A stretch of DNA of 47,037 nucleotides, from contig CAOJOK010000013.1 of the NCBI GenBank assembly GCA_948440265.1, positions 1 through 47,037 on the forward strand, given 5' to 3'. The position numbers and the translations under genes were made by a program. Below are positions 1-10,118 of the stretch, in pieces. Below the pieces are notes generated by a model. That model was given only the letters and a program-made list of their open reading frames with translations, did not search any database and was not told the DNA's origin. Numbering within the stretch: position 1 is the stretch's first letter; every line of letters begins with the position of its first letter. This DNA comes from an uncultured Clostridia bacterium (GTDB lineage: Bacteria > Bacillota > Clostridia > Christensenellales > Pumilibacteraceae).

Positions 1-5
1 CCGCG

Positions 6-25
6 ACGGGGAGTTTACTTCCCGT
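6..25. repeat. Small stem-loop at left edge
   Basis: Bases 6-14 (ACGGGGAGT) pair with 17-25 (ACTTCCCGT) with one G-T wobble and a very small loop. No T-run follows on either strand, so it does not look like an ordinary terminator. The rest of 1-79 holds no gene that can be recognised. It could be part of an intergenic repeat or the 3' region of ung. Confidence 0.3.
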
Positions 26-79
26 AAATGACCCGAGCGGAAACGACGTTTGACATAGAAATGCGAAGTTTATATGCCG

Positions 80-802
80 TCAGGCGCGTTTGATTGAGCC
101 TTTAGTATAGTTATAATACCCAGCCCGTTCTATCCCCACGACATCAGTCCAGTCGATTTCACGCTCGCCGACGGAGGCAAGAAAGGAGTTGACTTTGGAA
201 AAGGGCTTGGAGCCGAAAAAGCCGCGGTAGGCAGAGAGCGGACTGGGGTGCGGCGAAGTTATGACAAAGTGGCGGCTGTCGATAAGTCCTTTTTTGGATA
301 TGGCGTTGGCGCCCCACAGCACGAATGCCGCAGGTTTTTCGCGCTTGTTAAGCGCGTCTATTACGGCGTCGGTAAAGATTTTCCAGCCGAGTTCGGCGTG
401 CGACTGCGGCACTCCGCGGCGGACGGTCAGCACAGTGTTCAACAAAAGAACGCCCTGTTTCGCCCAGCCGAGCAGCGTTCCCGTTTTCGGCATTTTGACG
501 TTTAAGTCGCTCTCTATTTCTTCGTATATGTTTTTCAGCGACGGCGGCAGTTCCACTCCGTCGCCGACGGCAAAAGCCAGACCGTTTGCCTGTCCGTCTC
601 CGTGATAGGGGTCCTGTCCCAAAATCACGACTTTGACGTCGTCGTAGTCCACTGTCTTTAATGCCGCGAACATAAGCTCGCACGGCGGAAACACCGTGAA
701 CTTTTCGTATTCGGTCTTGACCTTTTCCATAAGTTTTCCGAAATAGGGGGCGTCGTATTGCTCCTGCAAAATCTCGTCCCATTTATTGCCGATGAGCTGC
801 AT
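80..802 (-). CDS. ung: Uracil-DNA glycosylase, family 1
   Basis: This is a 240-residue uracil-DNA glycosylase, which removes uracil from DNA and starts base-excision repair in the cytoplasm. The water-activating motif GQDPYHG is complete with Asp at residue 64, and the second active-site motif HPSPLS begins with His at residue 185. Both match family 1 enzymes, and the length is normal. An upstream in-frame ATG exists at 847, but the start at 802 is chosen because a clear GGAGG lies 8 bases before it (811-815). A promoter with TTGCAA and TACAAT sits just upstream. The gene is monocistronic, with arsR about 250 bases away on the same strand. The assignment is very secure. Confidence 0.97.
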   Translation of the reverse strand: MQLIGNKWDEILQEQYDAPYFGKLMEKVKTEYEKFTVFPPCELMFAALKTVDYDDVKVVILGQDPYHGDGQANGLAFAVGDGVELPPSLKNIYEEIESDLNVKMPKTGTLLGWAKQGVLLLNTVLTVRRGVPQSHAELGWKIFTDAVIDALNKREKPAAFVLWGANAISKKGLIDSRHFVITSPHPSPLSAYRGFFGSKPFSKVNSFLASVGEREIDWTDVVGIERAGYYNYTKGSIKRA

Positions 803-835
803 TTTTTTATCCTCCGAATTTGCCGCTTTGACGAT

Positions 836-864
836 ATTGTAACACAAAAAAGCGCGATTTGCAA
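836..864 (-). promoter_or_regulatory. Predicted sigma-A promoter of ung
   Basis: On the minus strand TTGCAA (859-864) is followed by 17 bases and TACAAT (836-841). It lies about 35 bases before the ung start and ahead of its GGAGG. Confidence 0.6.
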
Positions 865-993
865 ACGATTTTTCGCAGAGCTTCTCCGCCCTGCCCTTTT
901 CGGTTTTTATTTAAACAGTTTCACATATTCGCATACGCGCATATATCGCAGCCGAAAAAGACAGGCTATTTATATACAAAAGAAGTTCGGTGC

Positions 994-1022
994 GGAAAAA
1001 GCGGCGGTTTATCCGCCGCTTT
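994..1022 (-). terminator. Rho-independent terminator after arsR
   Basis: AAAGCGGCGG (998-1007) pairs perfectly with CCGCCGCTTT (1013-1022) around a five-base loop. On the minus strand it is followed by five T. It sits 34 bases after the arsR stop. Confidence 0.8.
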
Positions 1023-1055
1023 GGCTTTTAACGCGAACAAACCTGCAAAAGCAGT

Positions 1056-1391
1056 TTATATGCAGTCTGCGGCGCCCGTCAGAATTTCCAGCACGGCGCG
1101 GTTGCGGACGAAATAGAAAATCACTTTGCCCTGTCTGTACGAGCCGACGACGCCTATCGTGCGCAGGTTTTTGAGCTGGTGCGACACGGTTGTCTGATTT
1201 ATGTTCAGCAGTCTGCTCAAATCGGTCACGCACATTTCGGATATGCTCAACGCCGAAACTATGCGGAGTCTGGTCGAGTCCGACAGCGCGGCGAAAAAGT
1301 CGGCAAGCGCGCGCAGGCTGTCGCCGCCCAAGTCGTATTTTCGCACCAAACTCTGCGTATGTCTGTCGAGAAGTATTTTATCGTCTTCCAC
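1056..1391 (-). CDS. ArsR/SmtB-family winged-helix repressor
   Basis: This 111-residue protein has the compact winged helix-turn-helix of the ArsR/SmtB family. The segments ALSDSTRLRIVSAL, the recognition helix region LLNINQTTVSHQLKNLR and the wing VGSYRQGKVIFYFV are all visible. The family represses promoters and usually releases DNA on metal binding or redox change. The family's metal-site helix normally reads ELCVCDL. Here it is EMCVTDL, which lacks the second Cys, so the classical cadmium/arsenic site is incomplete and the signal is unknown. The start is GTG, with GGGAG 8 bases before it. A strong promoter (1454-1482) precedes it, and a perfect palindrome lies just after the expected transcription start, which suggests autorepression. 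No transport or resistance gene is adjacent. Confidence 0.93.
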   Translation of the reverse strand: MEDDKILLDRHTQSLVRKYDLGGDSLRALADFFAALSDSTRLRIVSALSISEMCVTDLSRLLNINQTTVSHQLKNLRTIGVVGSYRQGKVIFYFVRNRAVLEILTGAADCI

Positions 1392-1425
1392 TTTGCTTCT
1401 CCCTGCCTTTTATTTTTCAATCGGT

Positions 1426-1439
1426 TATATGCGCATATA
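1426..1439. promoter_or_regulatory. Palindromic probable operator of arsR
   Basis: The 14-base perfect palindrome TATATGCGCATATA lies between the arsR promoter and its start codon, at about +8 to +21 from the predicted transcription start. This is a classic position for a dimeric repressor to block its own gene. The core ATATGCGCATAT recurs at 42276-42287 before galE, and with one mismatch at 933-944. Binding by this ArsR protein is inferred. Confidence 0.5.
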
Positions 1440-1453
1440 TTCCCGACATATAT

Positions 1454-1482
1454 ATTGTAAAGCCGCTTTTGTTTATTGTCAA
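1454..1482 (-). promoter_or_regulatory. Predicted sigma-A promoter of arsR
   Basis: On the minus strand a perfect TTGACA (1477-1482) is followed by 17 bases and TACAAT (1454-1459). The predicted transcript starts near 1447, about 55 bases before the GTG. Confidence 0.75.
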
Positions 1483-1510
1483 TACCGTAACAACCGCGAA
1501 ATTTGCAACA

Positions 1511-1516
1511 TATAAT
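1511..1516 (+). promoter_or_regulatory. Predicted -10 box of the small peptide gene
   Basis: A perfect TATAAT lies 36 bases before the ATG at 1552. The -35 region at the right spacing (TAACAA) is poor, so the promoter is only partly supported. Confidence 0.4.
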
Positions 1517-1551
1517 CTAATAAAAGCGTATTATAGGGAGGTCTTTGGTTT

Positions 1552-1755
1552 ATGCCGTCCGACGATATTTTTCGTATTCTTTTAATCATTCTTCTACTGA
1601 CAAACGGCAACGATAACTGCGATTTCACTTCCGTCAACGAGGCGGTTATCGCGGCGCTTCTGCTTTCGTCCTGCAACGGCGCGAATAATAATAATTGCAA
1701 CCGAAACCGCGGATGCGGCTGCGGCTGCAATGTAAACAGCAATACTTCGTTTTGA
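1552..1755 (+). CDS. Small hydrophobic Asn/Cys-rich protein
   Basis: This is a 67-residue protein of unknown function. The ATG follows GGGAGG (1536-1541) by 10 bases, and a perfect -10 box lies upstream, so translation looks real. Residues 6-16 (IFRILLIILLL) form a short hydrophobic helix, and a second hydrophobic stretch, VIAALLLSSC, follows. The tail is rich in Asn, Cys and Gly, with runs such as NNNNCNRNRGCGCGCN. Its last base lies 15 bases from the argS stop on the other strand, so the two genes converge. Short hydrophobic plus Cys/Gly/Asn proteins are common among poorly described spore-associated or envelope peptides of Bacillota. That link is a guess, and a peptide-natural-product precursor is possible but no modifying enzyme is nearby. 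Confidence 0.6.
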   Translation: MPSDDIFRILLIILLLTNGNDNCDFTSVNEAVIAALLLSSCNGANNNNCNRNRGCGCGCNVNSNTSF

Positions 1756-1770
1756 TTTTTTTCGATGATT

Positions 1771-3456
1771 TTACATCTTGTCGGGCGATTCTATAAGCAG
1801 TAAATTCAGTCCGTCTTTCAGCGTTTTGCGCACGCACTCGGACAGCATAAGTCTGGCTTTCGTGACGTCTTCTATTTCCCCCGCTATTCTATGGTCGACA
1901 TAGAAAGCGTTATAGCTCTGCGCCAAGTCTATCAGATATTTGGCGATTATGCTCGGCTCGTATTTTTCCGCCGCGTCGCATATAACGGCTTTATACCTGT
2001 TCAGCAGGGTCACGACCGCCGCCGCGGCGTCGTCGGTAAGCAGAGAAAAGTCGATATTATTAAGCTCGGGCTCGCCGCACTTTACGCGCACCGAGCGGCA
2101 ACGCGCCTGCGTATATTGAAGGTACGGCGCCGTTTCGCCCTCGAAGGAAAGCGCCTTGTCGTATGAAAAAACCAAATCTTTTATTTTGGACGTGGACAGC
2201 GCCATAAACAGCACCGCGCCTACGCCGACCTGTTTTGCCGTCTTTTCCTTTTCTTTCAAGCCGGGGTTCTTTTCTTCTATCACCCGTTCCGCCTTTTCCA
2301 CCGCGGTATCCAATACGTCGGAAAGATACACGACGTTGCCGCTTCTCGTGGACAGGCTGCCGCCGCCTTCCAGCGACACCATTCCGAACGGGACGTGAAC
2401 GCAGTCCTTTGCCCAATCGTACCCCATAAGTTCCAGCACCTTGAACACCTGCTTGAAGTGCAGGTTCTGCTGGTATGCCACGACGTACAGGTTTTTATCG
2501 AAATCGTACGTATTTTTTCTGTACACCGCCGCCGCCAAATCGCGCGTGGCGTACAGCGACGCTCCGTCGCTTCGAAGTATCAGGCAGGGCGGCATATTAT
2601 AGTCCGACAAATCGACTATGCTTGCCCCGTCGCTCTGTTTCAAAAGGTTCTTTTCTTTCAGCGTTTCTATCACGCCGTCCATTTTATCGTTGTAGAAGCT
2701 CTCGCCGTTATAGCTGTCGAACTCTATGCCCAGACGCTTATATACCTTGTCCACTTCCTGCAACGTGACGGCTTTGAAATATTTGAAAAGCTCGGTCGCC
2801 TCTTTGTCGCCGTCCTCTATCTTTTTGAACCAGGCGCGCGCTTCATCGTCCAGCTTTTCGTCCTGTTCGGCTTCCTTATGAAAACGCACATACAGCTCCA
2901 CGAGAGCGTGCACTCCGCGCTTTTCCACGTCCTTTTTGTCGCCCCACTTTTTGAACGCGACAATCATTTTTCCGAACTGCGTTCCCCAATCGCCGAGATG
3001 ATTTATTCCGACGACATTGTATCCGAGCCGTTTGTATATCCTATAAAGCGAACCGCCTATCGCCGTCGTCAGCAGATGTCCGATATGGAAGGGCTTGGCG
3101 ATGTTTATCGACGAATAGTCTATGCAGACAGTTTTGCCGTTCGGCTTTTCCGCCGCGAAAGTTTCTCCGCCTGCGGCGACTTCGGTCAGCACTTTCTCCG
3201 CCATAAACGCGCGGTTGAGTCTGAAATTGACATAGCCGCCCACGCTCTCCGCCGTGAAGTATTCGCCTGCCGCGCCCTTTGCCACTTCTTCGGCAATCGC
3301 CTGCGGAGATTTTTTCAGCTCCTTGGCAAAGCGGAAACAGGGCAGACAATAGTCGCCCATATCCAAAGACGCGCACGCGCCCAGCATAGGATATGCCTGC
3401 TCTTGCGTCAGAAAGCCGCAATTCAAATTTTCGCTGATTATCTTTTTGAAGTCCAC
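1771..3456 (-). CDS. argS: Arginyl-tRNA synthetase
   Basis: This 561-residue class I aminoacyl-tRNA synthetase charges tRNA-Arg with arginine. The N-terminal tRNA-recognition domain comes first. It is followed by the ATP-binding HIGH motif in the context KPFHIGH near residue 122, then INHLGDWGTQFGK. The second signature is the degenerate LSTRSGNVV that often replaces KMSKS in this enzyme, and the C-terminal helical anticodon-binding domain ends in SPDKM. The start is GTG, with AAGGA about 10 bases upstream. Length and domain order are normal. A 45-bp direct repeat fills the gap to ychF upstream. A perfect TATAAT lies about 20 bases before the start but lacks a good -35. Confidence 0.97.
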   Translation of the reverse strand: MDFKKIISENLNCGFLTQEQAYPMLGACASLDMGDYCLPCFRFAKELKKSPQAIAEEVAKGAAGEYFTAESVGGYVNFRLNRAFMAEKVLTEVAAGGETFAAEKPNGKTVCIDYSSINIAKPFHIGHLLTTAIGGSLYRIYKRLGYNVVGINHLGDWGTQFGKMIVAFKKWGDKKDVEKRGVHALVELYVRFHKEAEQDEKLDDEARAWFKKIEDGDKEATELFKYFKAVTLQEVDKVYKRLGIEFDSYNGESFYNDKMDGVIETLKEKNLLKQSDGASIVDLSDYNMPPCLILRSDGASLYATRDLAAAVYRKNTYDFDKNLYVVAYQQNLHFKQVFKVLELMGYDWAKDCVHVPFGMVSLEGGGSLSTRSGNVVYLSDVLDTAVEKAERVIEEKNPGLKEKEKTAKQVGVGAVLFMALSTSKIKDLVFSYDKALSFEGETAPYLQYTQARCRSVRVKCGEPELNNIDFSLLTDDAAAAVVTLLNRYKAVICDAAEKYEPSIIAKYLIDLAQSYNAFYVDHRIAGEIEDVTKARLMLSECVRKTLKDGLNLLLIESPDKM

Positions 3457-3485
3457 TCTGGTTTTTTCCTTGATTATTATATGGT

Positions 3486-3660
3486 GAGCAAAGCCGCCGA
3501 CCTAACGCCGTATTGCGACGCTTATAAGCCGATAAGCTCTGAAAAGGATTAGAAGCGAGCAAGACAAGGCAGGCGCGGTTTTTGCGACGGGCGCGTACTT
3601 AAACCGTACGCAACCGAGCAAAGCCGCCGGCCTAACGCCGTATTGCGACGCTTATAAGCC
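3486..3660. repeat. 45-bp direct repeat, 130-bp period
   Basis: Bases 3486-3530 and 3616-3660 are identical except for one base (3500 A, 3630 G). The copies are spaced exactly 130 bases apart, so the block is about 1.35 units of a 130-bp repeat. The second copy ends three bases before the ychF stop codon. The spacer holds a stem-loop, GCGTAC (3593-3598) with GTACGC (3606-3611). No coding frame is convincing in the block. Confidence 0.85.
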
Positions 3661-3663
3661 TTT

Positions 3664-4755
3664 TCAGACGTTGAAGCGGAATAATACCACATCCCCGTCC
3701 TTCATAACATACTCCTTTCCTTCGCTTCTGACCTTGCCCTTTTCCTTGGCGGCGTTGAAGCTGCCGAGAGAAACGAGGTCGTCGTAGGAAACTATTTCCG
3801 CGCGAATGAAGCCTTTTTCGAAGTCGCTGTGAATTTTGCCTGCCGCCTGCGGCGCTTTGGTTCCGCGCTCCACCGTCCAGGCGCGCACTTCCTTTTCGCC
3901 TGCGGTAAGATAGCTCATAAGTCCCAAAAGGTCATAGCCCGTTTTGATTATGCGGTTCAAGCCGCTTTCGCCGAGACCGAGCTCCTGCAAAAACATTCCG
4001 CGCTCCTCTTTCGGCAGTCGGGATATTTCTTCTTCCACCTTGGCGCAAATCACTATGACCGCGCTGTGCTCTTTGGCGGCGTATTCTTTGACCGCTTTCA
4101 CAAAGTCGTTGTCGGCGCAACCGATGTCGTTTTCGAAAATGTTCGCGCAATATATGACGGGTTTATCGGTGAGCAGGAAAAACGATTTCGTCATTTCCTT
4201 TTCGTCTTCGTTTAAAGTCAGCGTGCGCACGCACTTGCCGCCTTCCAGACACTCGTACAGCTTTTTGCACAGCTGTGCTTCTTCCGCGTATTTCTTCTCG
4301 CCCGTCTTGACGTATTTCTCCGCCTTATCCAAACGCTTTTTGACCGTTTCCATATCGGCGAGCACAAGCTCCAGATTTACTGTGTCTATGTCGCGCACGG
4401 GGTCTATGCTGCCGTCGACGTGAATTATATTCTCGTCGTCGAAACAGCGCACGACGTGGACAATTGCGTCCACTTCCCTTATGTGCGAAAGGAATTTATT
4501 GCCGAGACCCTCACCCGCGCTTGCGCCCTTAACAAGTCCCGCGATGTCCACGAACTCCAAAACGGCGGGAGTTACTTTCTTGGTATCGTAGAGCTTGGCA
4601 AGCACGTCGAGGCGCTCGTCCGGAACGGCGACCATACCGACGTTGGGTTCTATCGTACAGAACGGATAATTAGCGCACTCCGCGCCTGCTTCCGTGATTG
4701 CGTTGAACAGCGTACTCTTGCCCACGTTCGGCAAGCCGACAACTCCCAATTTCAT
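3664..4755 (-). CDS. ychF: Redox-regulated ATPase/GTPase YchF (OLA1 family)
   Basis: This is a 363-residue member of the universally conserved YchF/OLA1 family of Obg-like nucleotide-binding proteins. They prefer ATP and associate with ribosomes and stress responses. The G1 loop [14 protein letters not shown] opens the protein, followed by the switch and G3 element [11 protein letters not shown] coiled-coil insertion (residues about 130-200) and the C-terminal TGS domain (about 280-363, ending VLFRFNV) complete the normal architecture. GAGGT lies about 11 bases before the ATG. The predicted promoter (4827-4855) starts the transcript almost on top of a stem-loop at 4798-4824. Confidence 0.97.
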   Translation of the reverse strand: MKLGVVGLPNVGKSTLFNAITEAGAECANYPFCTIEPNVGMVAVPDERLDVLAKLYDTKKVTPAVLEFVDIAGLVKGASAGEGLGNKFLSHIREVDAIVHVVRCFDDENIIHVDGSIDPVRDIDTVNLELVLADMETVKKRLDKAEKYVKTGEKKYAEEAQLCKKLYECLEGGKCVRTLTLNEDEKEMTKSFFLLTDKPVIYCANIFENDIGCADNDFVKAVKEYAAKEHSAVIVICAKVEEEISRLPKEERGMFLQELGLGESGLNRIIKTGYDLLGLMSYLTAGEKEVRAWTVERGTKAPQAAGKIHSDFEKGFIRAEIVSYDDLVSLGSFNAAKEKGKVRSEGKEYVMKDGDVVLFRFNV

Positions 4756-4792
4756 AGTTTACAACCTCATTTTTATATTTTTCGCTTATAAG

Positions 4793-4824
4793 CAAAAGAG
4801 CGCGAGTCTTTTTAACTCACGCCC
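4793..4824 (-). terminator. Stem-loop between the coiled-coil gene and ychF
   Basis: Bases 4798-4807 pair with 4815-4824 over ten positions, with wobbles, around a seven-base loop. On the minus strand it is followed by TTTT. It can act as a weak terminator for the secreted-protein gene. However, the predicted ychF promoter starts transcription near 4820, so the same stem could also form at the very 5' end of the ychF mRNA. Confidence 0.5.
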
Positions 4825-4826
4825 TT

Positions 4827-4855
4827 ATTATAACCGAAACTTTTGTATATTGCAA
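4827..4855 (-). promoter_or_regulatory. Predicted sigma-A promoter of ychF
   Basis: On the minus strand TTGCAA (4850-4855) is followed by 17 bases and a perfect TATAAT (4827-4832). Confidence 0.65.
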
Positions 4856-4867
4856 GCGTTTTACCGA

Positions 4868-5296
4868 TTAGTACAGGCTTTCGGTCAACCACGCGTCGAT
4901 AATCTTTTGCAGCTGTTTGTCGTATGCCTTTTTCAGGGAGTAATACTCGTCCCACTTGGACGAAATATAGGTCTGCGTATCGTCGAGCTGTTTCTTCAAA
5001 TCGAACATCACTTTGAACGTATCGTCCAATTCCTTTTTCATCTCGTCGTATCTTTCATCGTTTTTATCCTTTACTTCCGTCTTTCTCGGCTGCGGACGGC
5101 GTATGGGCGGTCTGGGGCGTGCCTTGTCGGTTTCTCCCTCAATGTCGTATTCGGGAGCGTCGCACTCCACTTCGCAGACGATTTGCGTTCTGCCCGAAAT
5201 CTCCTGCACTGCCTTTTCTTCGCAGGGCAATGCTTCGTGCGCGCCGCCTGCTATCAATGCCGACAGAAGCGGCAAGAGCGTAACAAAAATTTTCAT
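4868..5296 (-). CDS. Secreted coiled-coil protein of unknown function
   Basis: This 142-residue protein is not recognised. Residues 1-22 form a signal peptide with an Ala/Gly-rich end. A short stretch with four Cys follows, including VCEVEC. A Pro/Arg-rich linker, RPRPPIRRPQPRK, comes next. The C-terminal 70 residues are charged and helical (EMKKELDDTFKVMFDLKKQ and onward) and likely form a coiled coil. Export to the cell surface or the space under the wall is likely. AAGGAG precedes the ATG by about 11 bases. It lies 72 bases after the M23 peptidase gene on the same strand. The two may share a transcript and a cell-wall role, but nothing in the sequence proves this. Confidence 0.8.
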   Translation of the reverse strand: MKIFVTLLPLLSALIAGGAHEALPCEEKAVQEISGRTQIVCEVECDAPEYDIEGETDKARPRPPIRRPQPRKTEVKDKNDERYDEMKKELDDTFKVMFDLKKQLDDTQTYISSKWDEYYSLKKAYDKQLQKIIDAWLTESLY

Positions 5297-5368
5297 AACG
5301 GAAAATCTCCTTTTTAATTTATTGCAAAAGTAGTATCTTCCTTATTTTTCCGTTTTATGCAAATTTTT

Positions 5369-6313
5369 TTATCGGGCGGTTTTTCGGCGCAGGTTCACGC
5401 TTTTGACCGTGCCGTTTTCGTCCCTGACCGTTTCCGCTCTGTTTGCCGAAAGAAACCTGCACAGCGCATAGACGTCTATCCATATTTCGCCGTTGCCGTC
5501 CTTTTGCGACTCGTCGAAAATCAGCTGCATACCGAAATGCAGATGCGGCGCGCAGTTTTTCAGGTTCACGTCCTCTTTGTCCGAATAGCCCGTACAACCG
5601 AGAAAGCCTATGACTTCGCCTGCCTGCACGCTTGCGCCTTTTGCAAGTCCGTCGGCATACGGCTTACCCTTGCGCAAGTGCGCATAATAGTAATAGCGTT
5701 TGCCGTCGAGTGACGTTATACCGACGCGCCAGCCGCCGTATCTGTTCCACCCCAGCTCCGTCACCGTTCCGCTCTCTACCGCGACTATCGGCGCACCCGT
5801 GCTTCCCATTATGTCGTGGCCGAGATGTTTTCTCTTGAAGCCGAAGCTTCGCGAATTGCCGAAGTCGTCATAGTGGTTATACCAATGCCCTGAGGCTATC
5901 GGAAAATACGCGGTTATGCCGAAGCCCTTTTCGCCCTGCGGCGTTTCGTATTCGCCCGTGAAATTTGTCAGTATTGCCGAGTATGCTTCCTTATGGTATT
6001 TATAGTATTTATTATCGGCGTATTTTCCCGCAACGTCGCCTCCGCTTATGTTTTCTTTCATATCCTTTATATACTTCGCGTCCTTTTTTGAGAACTTATT
6101 TCCGTTTCTCGTCGCGACGTATGCTATGCCGTCGGAGAACTCGAACTCCGTATCCGTGCCGTGATTTCGGCGGCAGACGTCGTAAACCTTTTTCAGCACG
6201 TCATAGGACACCGCGCAGTCCACCCAGCGGATAAAGGGCGACGCCGCCGTCGCCAGCGGCAGTATTATGCCTGCCAAGACTATGGTTATGATTTTTGCCG
6301 TTAATACTCTCAT
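5369..6313 (-). CDS. M23-family metallopeptidase (peptidoglycan hydrolase type)
   Basis: This 314-residue protein carries an N-terminal signal or anchor helix (residues about 5-24, AKIITIVLAGIILPLATA). The C-terminal domain is the LytM/M23 peptidase fold, which cleaves peptide bridges in peptidoglycan outside the membrane. The zinc ligands are His163 and Asp167 in HLGHD, and His259 in HLHFG, with His257 as the catalytic partner. All are present, so the enzyme is probably active. The middle region (residues about 30-140) is specific to this protein and holds Lys/Tyr-rich stretches. No good Shine-Dalgarno is seen before the ATG, so the exact start is uncertain. The family includes spore-engulfment SpoIIQ/SpoIID partners, but no evidence ties this gene to sporulation. 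Confidence 0.92.
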   Translation of the reverse strand: MRVLTAKIITIVLAGIILPLATAASPFIRWVDCAVSYDVLKKVYDVCRRNHGTDTEFEFSDGIAYVATRNGNKFSKKDAKYIKDMKENISGGDVAGKYADNKYYKYHKEAYSAILTNFTGEYETPQGEKGFGITAYFPIASGHWYNHYDDFGNSRSFGFKRKHLGHDIMGSTGAPIVAVESGTVTELGWNRYGGWRVGITSLDGKRYYYYAHLRKGKPYADGLAKGASVQAGEVIGFLGCTGYSDKEDVNLKNCAPHLHFGMQLIFDESQKDGNGEIWIDVYALCRFLSANRAETVRDENGTVKSVNLRRKTAR

Positions 6314-6389
6314 ACTGTATATATTGCGCTTTTCGCGCTTTTTTTATTATTCGAAACCGAAATGCAATGCGGCAAACGCGCTCATTCGA

Positions 6390-6418
6390 TTGACTATTTT
6401 GCACAAAAGCTTTATAAT
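6390..6418 (+). promoter_or_regulatory. Predicted sigma-A promoter of nifJ
   Basis: TTGACT (6390-6395), 17 bases, then a perfect TATAAT (6413-6418). The leader is about 60 bases. Confidence 0.8.
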
Positions 6419-6443
6419 GATAAGCGGTGCTTATCGGCACTGA

Positions 6444-9995
<3,552 letters not shown>

Positions 9996-10026
9996 GCCGA
10001 ACGACTTAAAATATGCAATATAACAA

Positions 10027-10058
10027 AATACCGAGCTTTACCGCTCGGTATTTTTTTT
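10027..10058 (+). terminator. Strong terminator after nifJ, possibly two-way
   Basis: AATACCGAGC (10027-10036) pairs perfectly with GCTCGGTATT (10043-10052) around a six-base loop and runs into eight T. On the minus strand the stem is followed by TATTTTGTT, so it may also stop transcription of the AAA+ gene from the right. Confidence 0.9.
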
Positions 10059-10118
10059 GCCCCTTTATCGGTTATGTATTTTCCGCTTCCGCTTAATTTC
10101 CTGCCCTTCCGCCCGATA

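Noticed and set aside
6329..6345. GCGC hairpin with T-run on the plus strand before nifJ
   Set aside because: The stem is only 4 bp and no plus-strand gene ends there, so a terminator is not supported.
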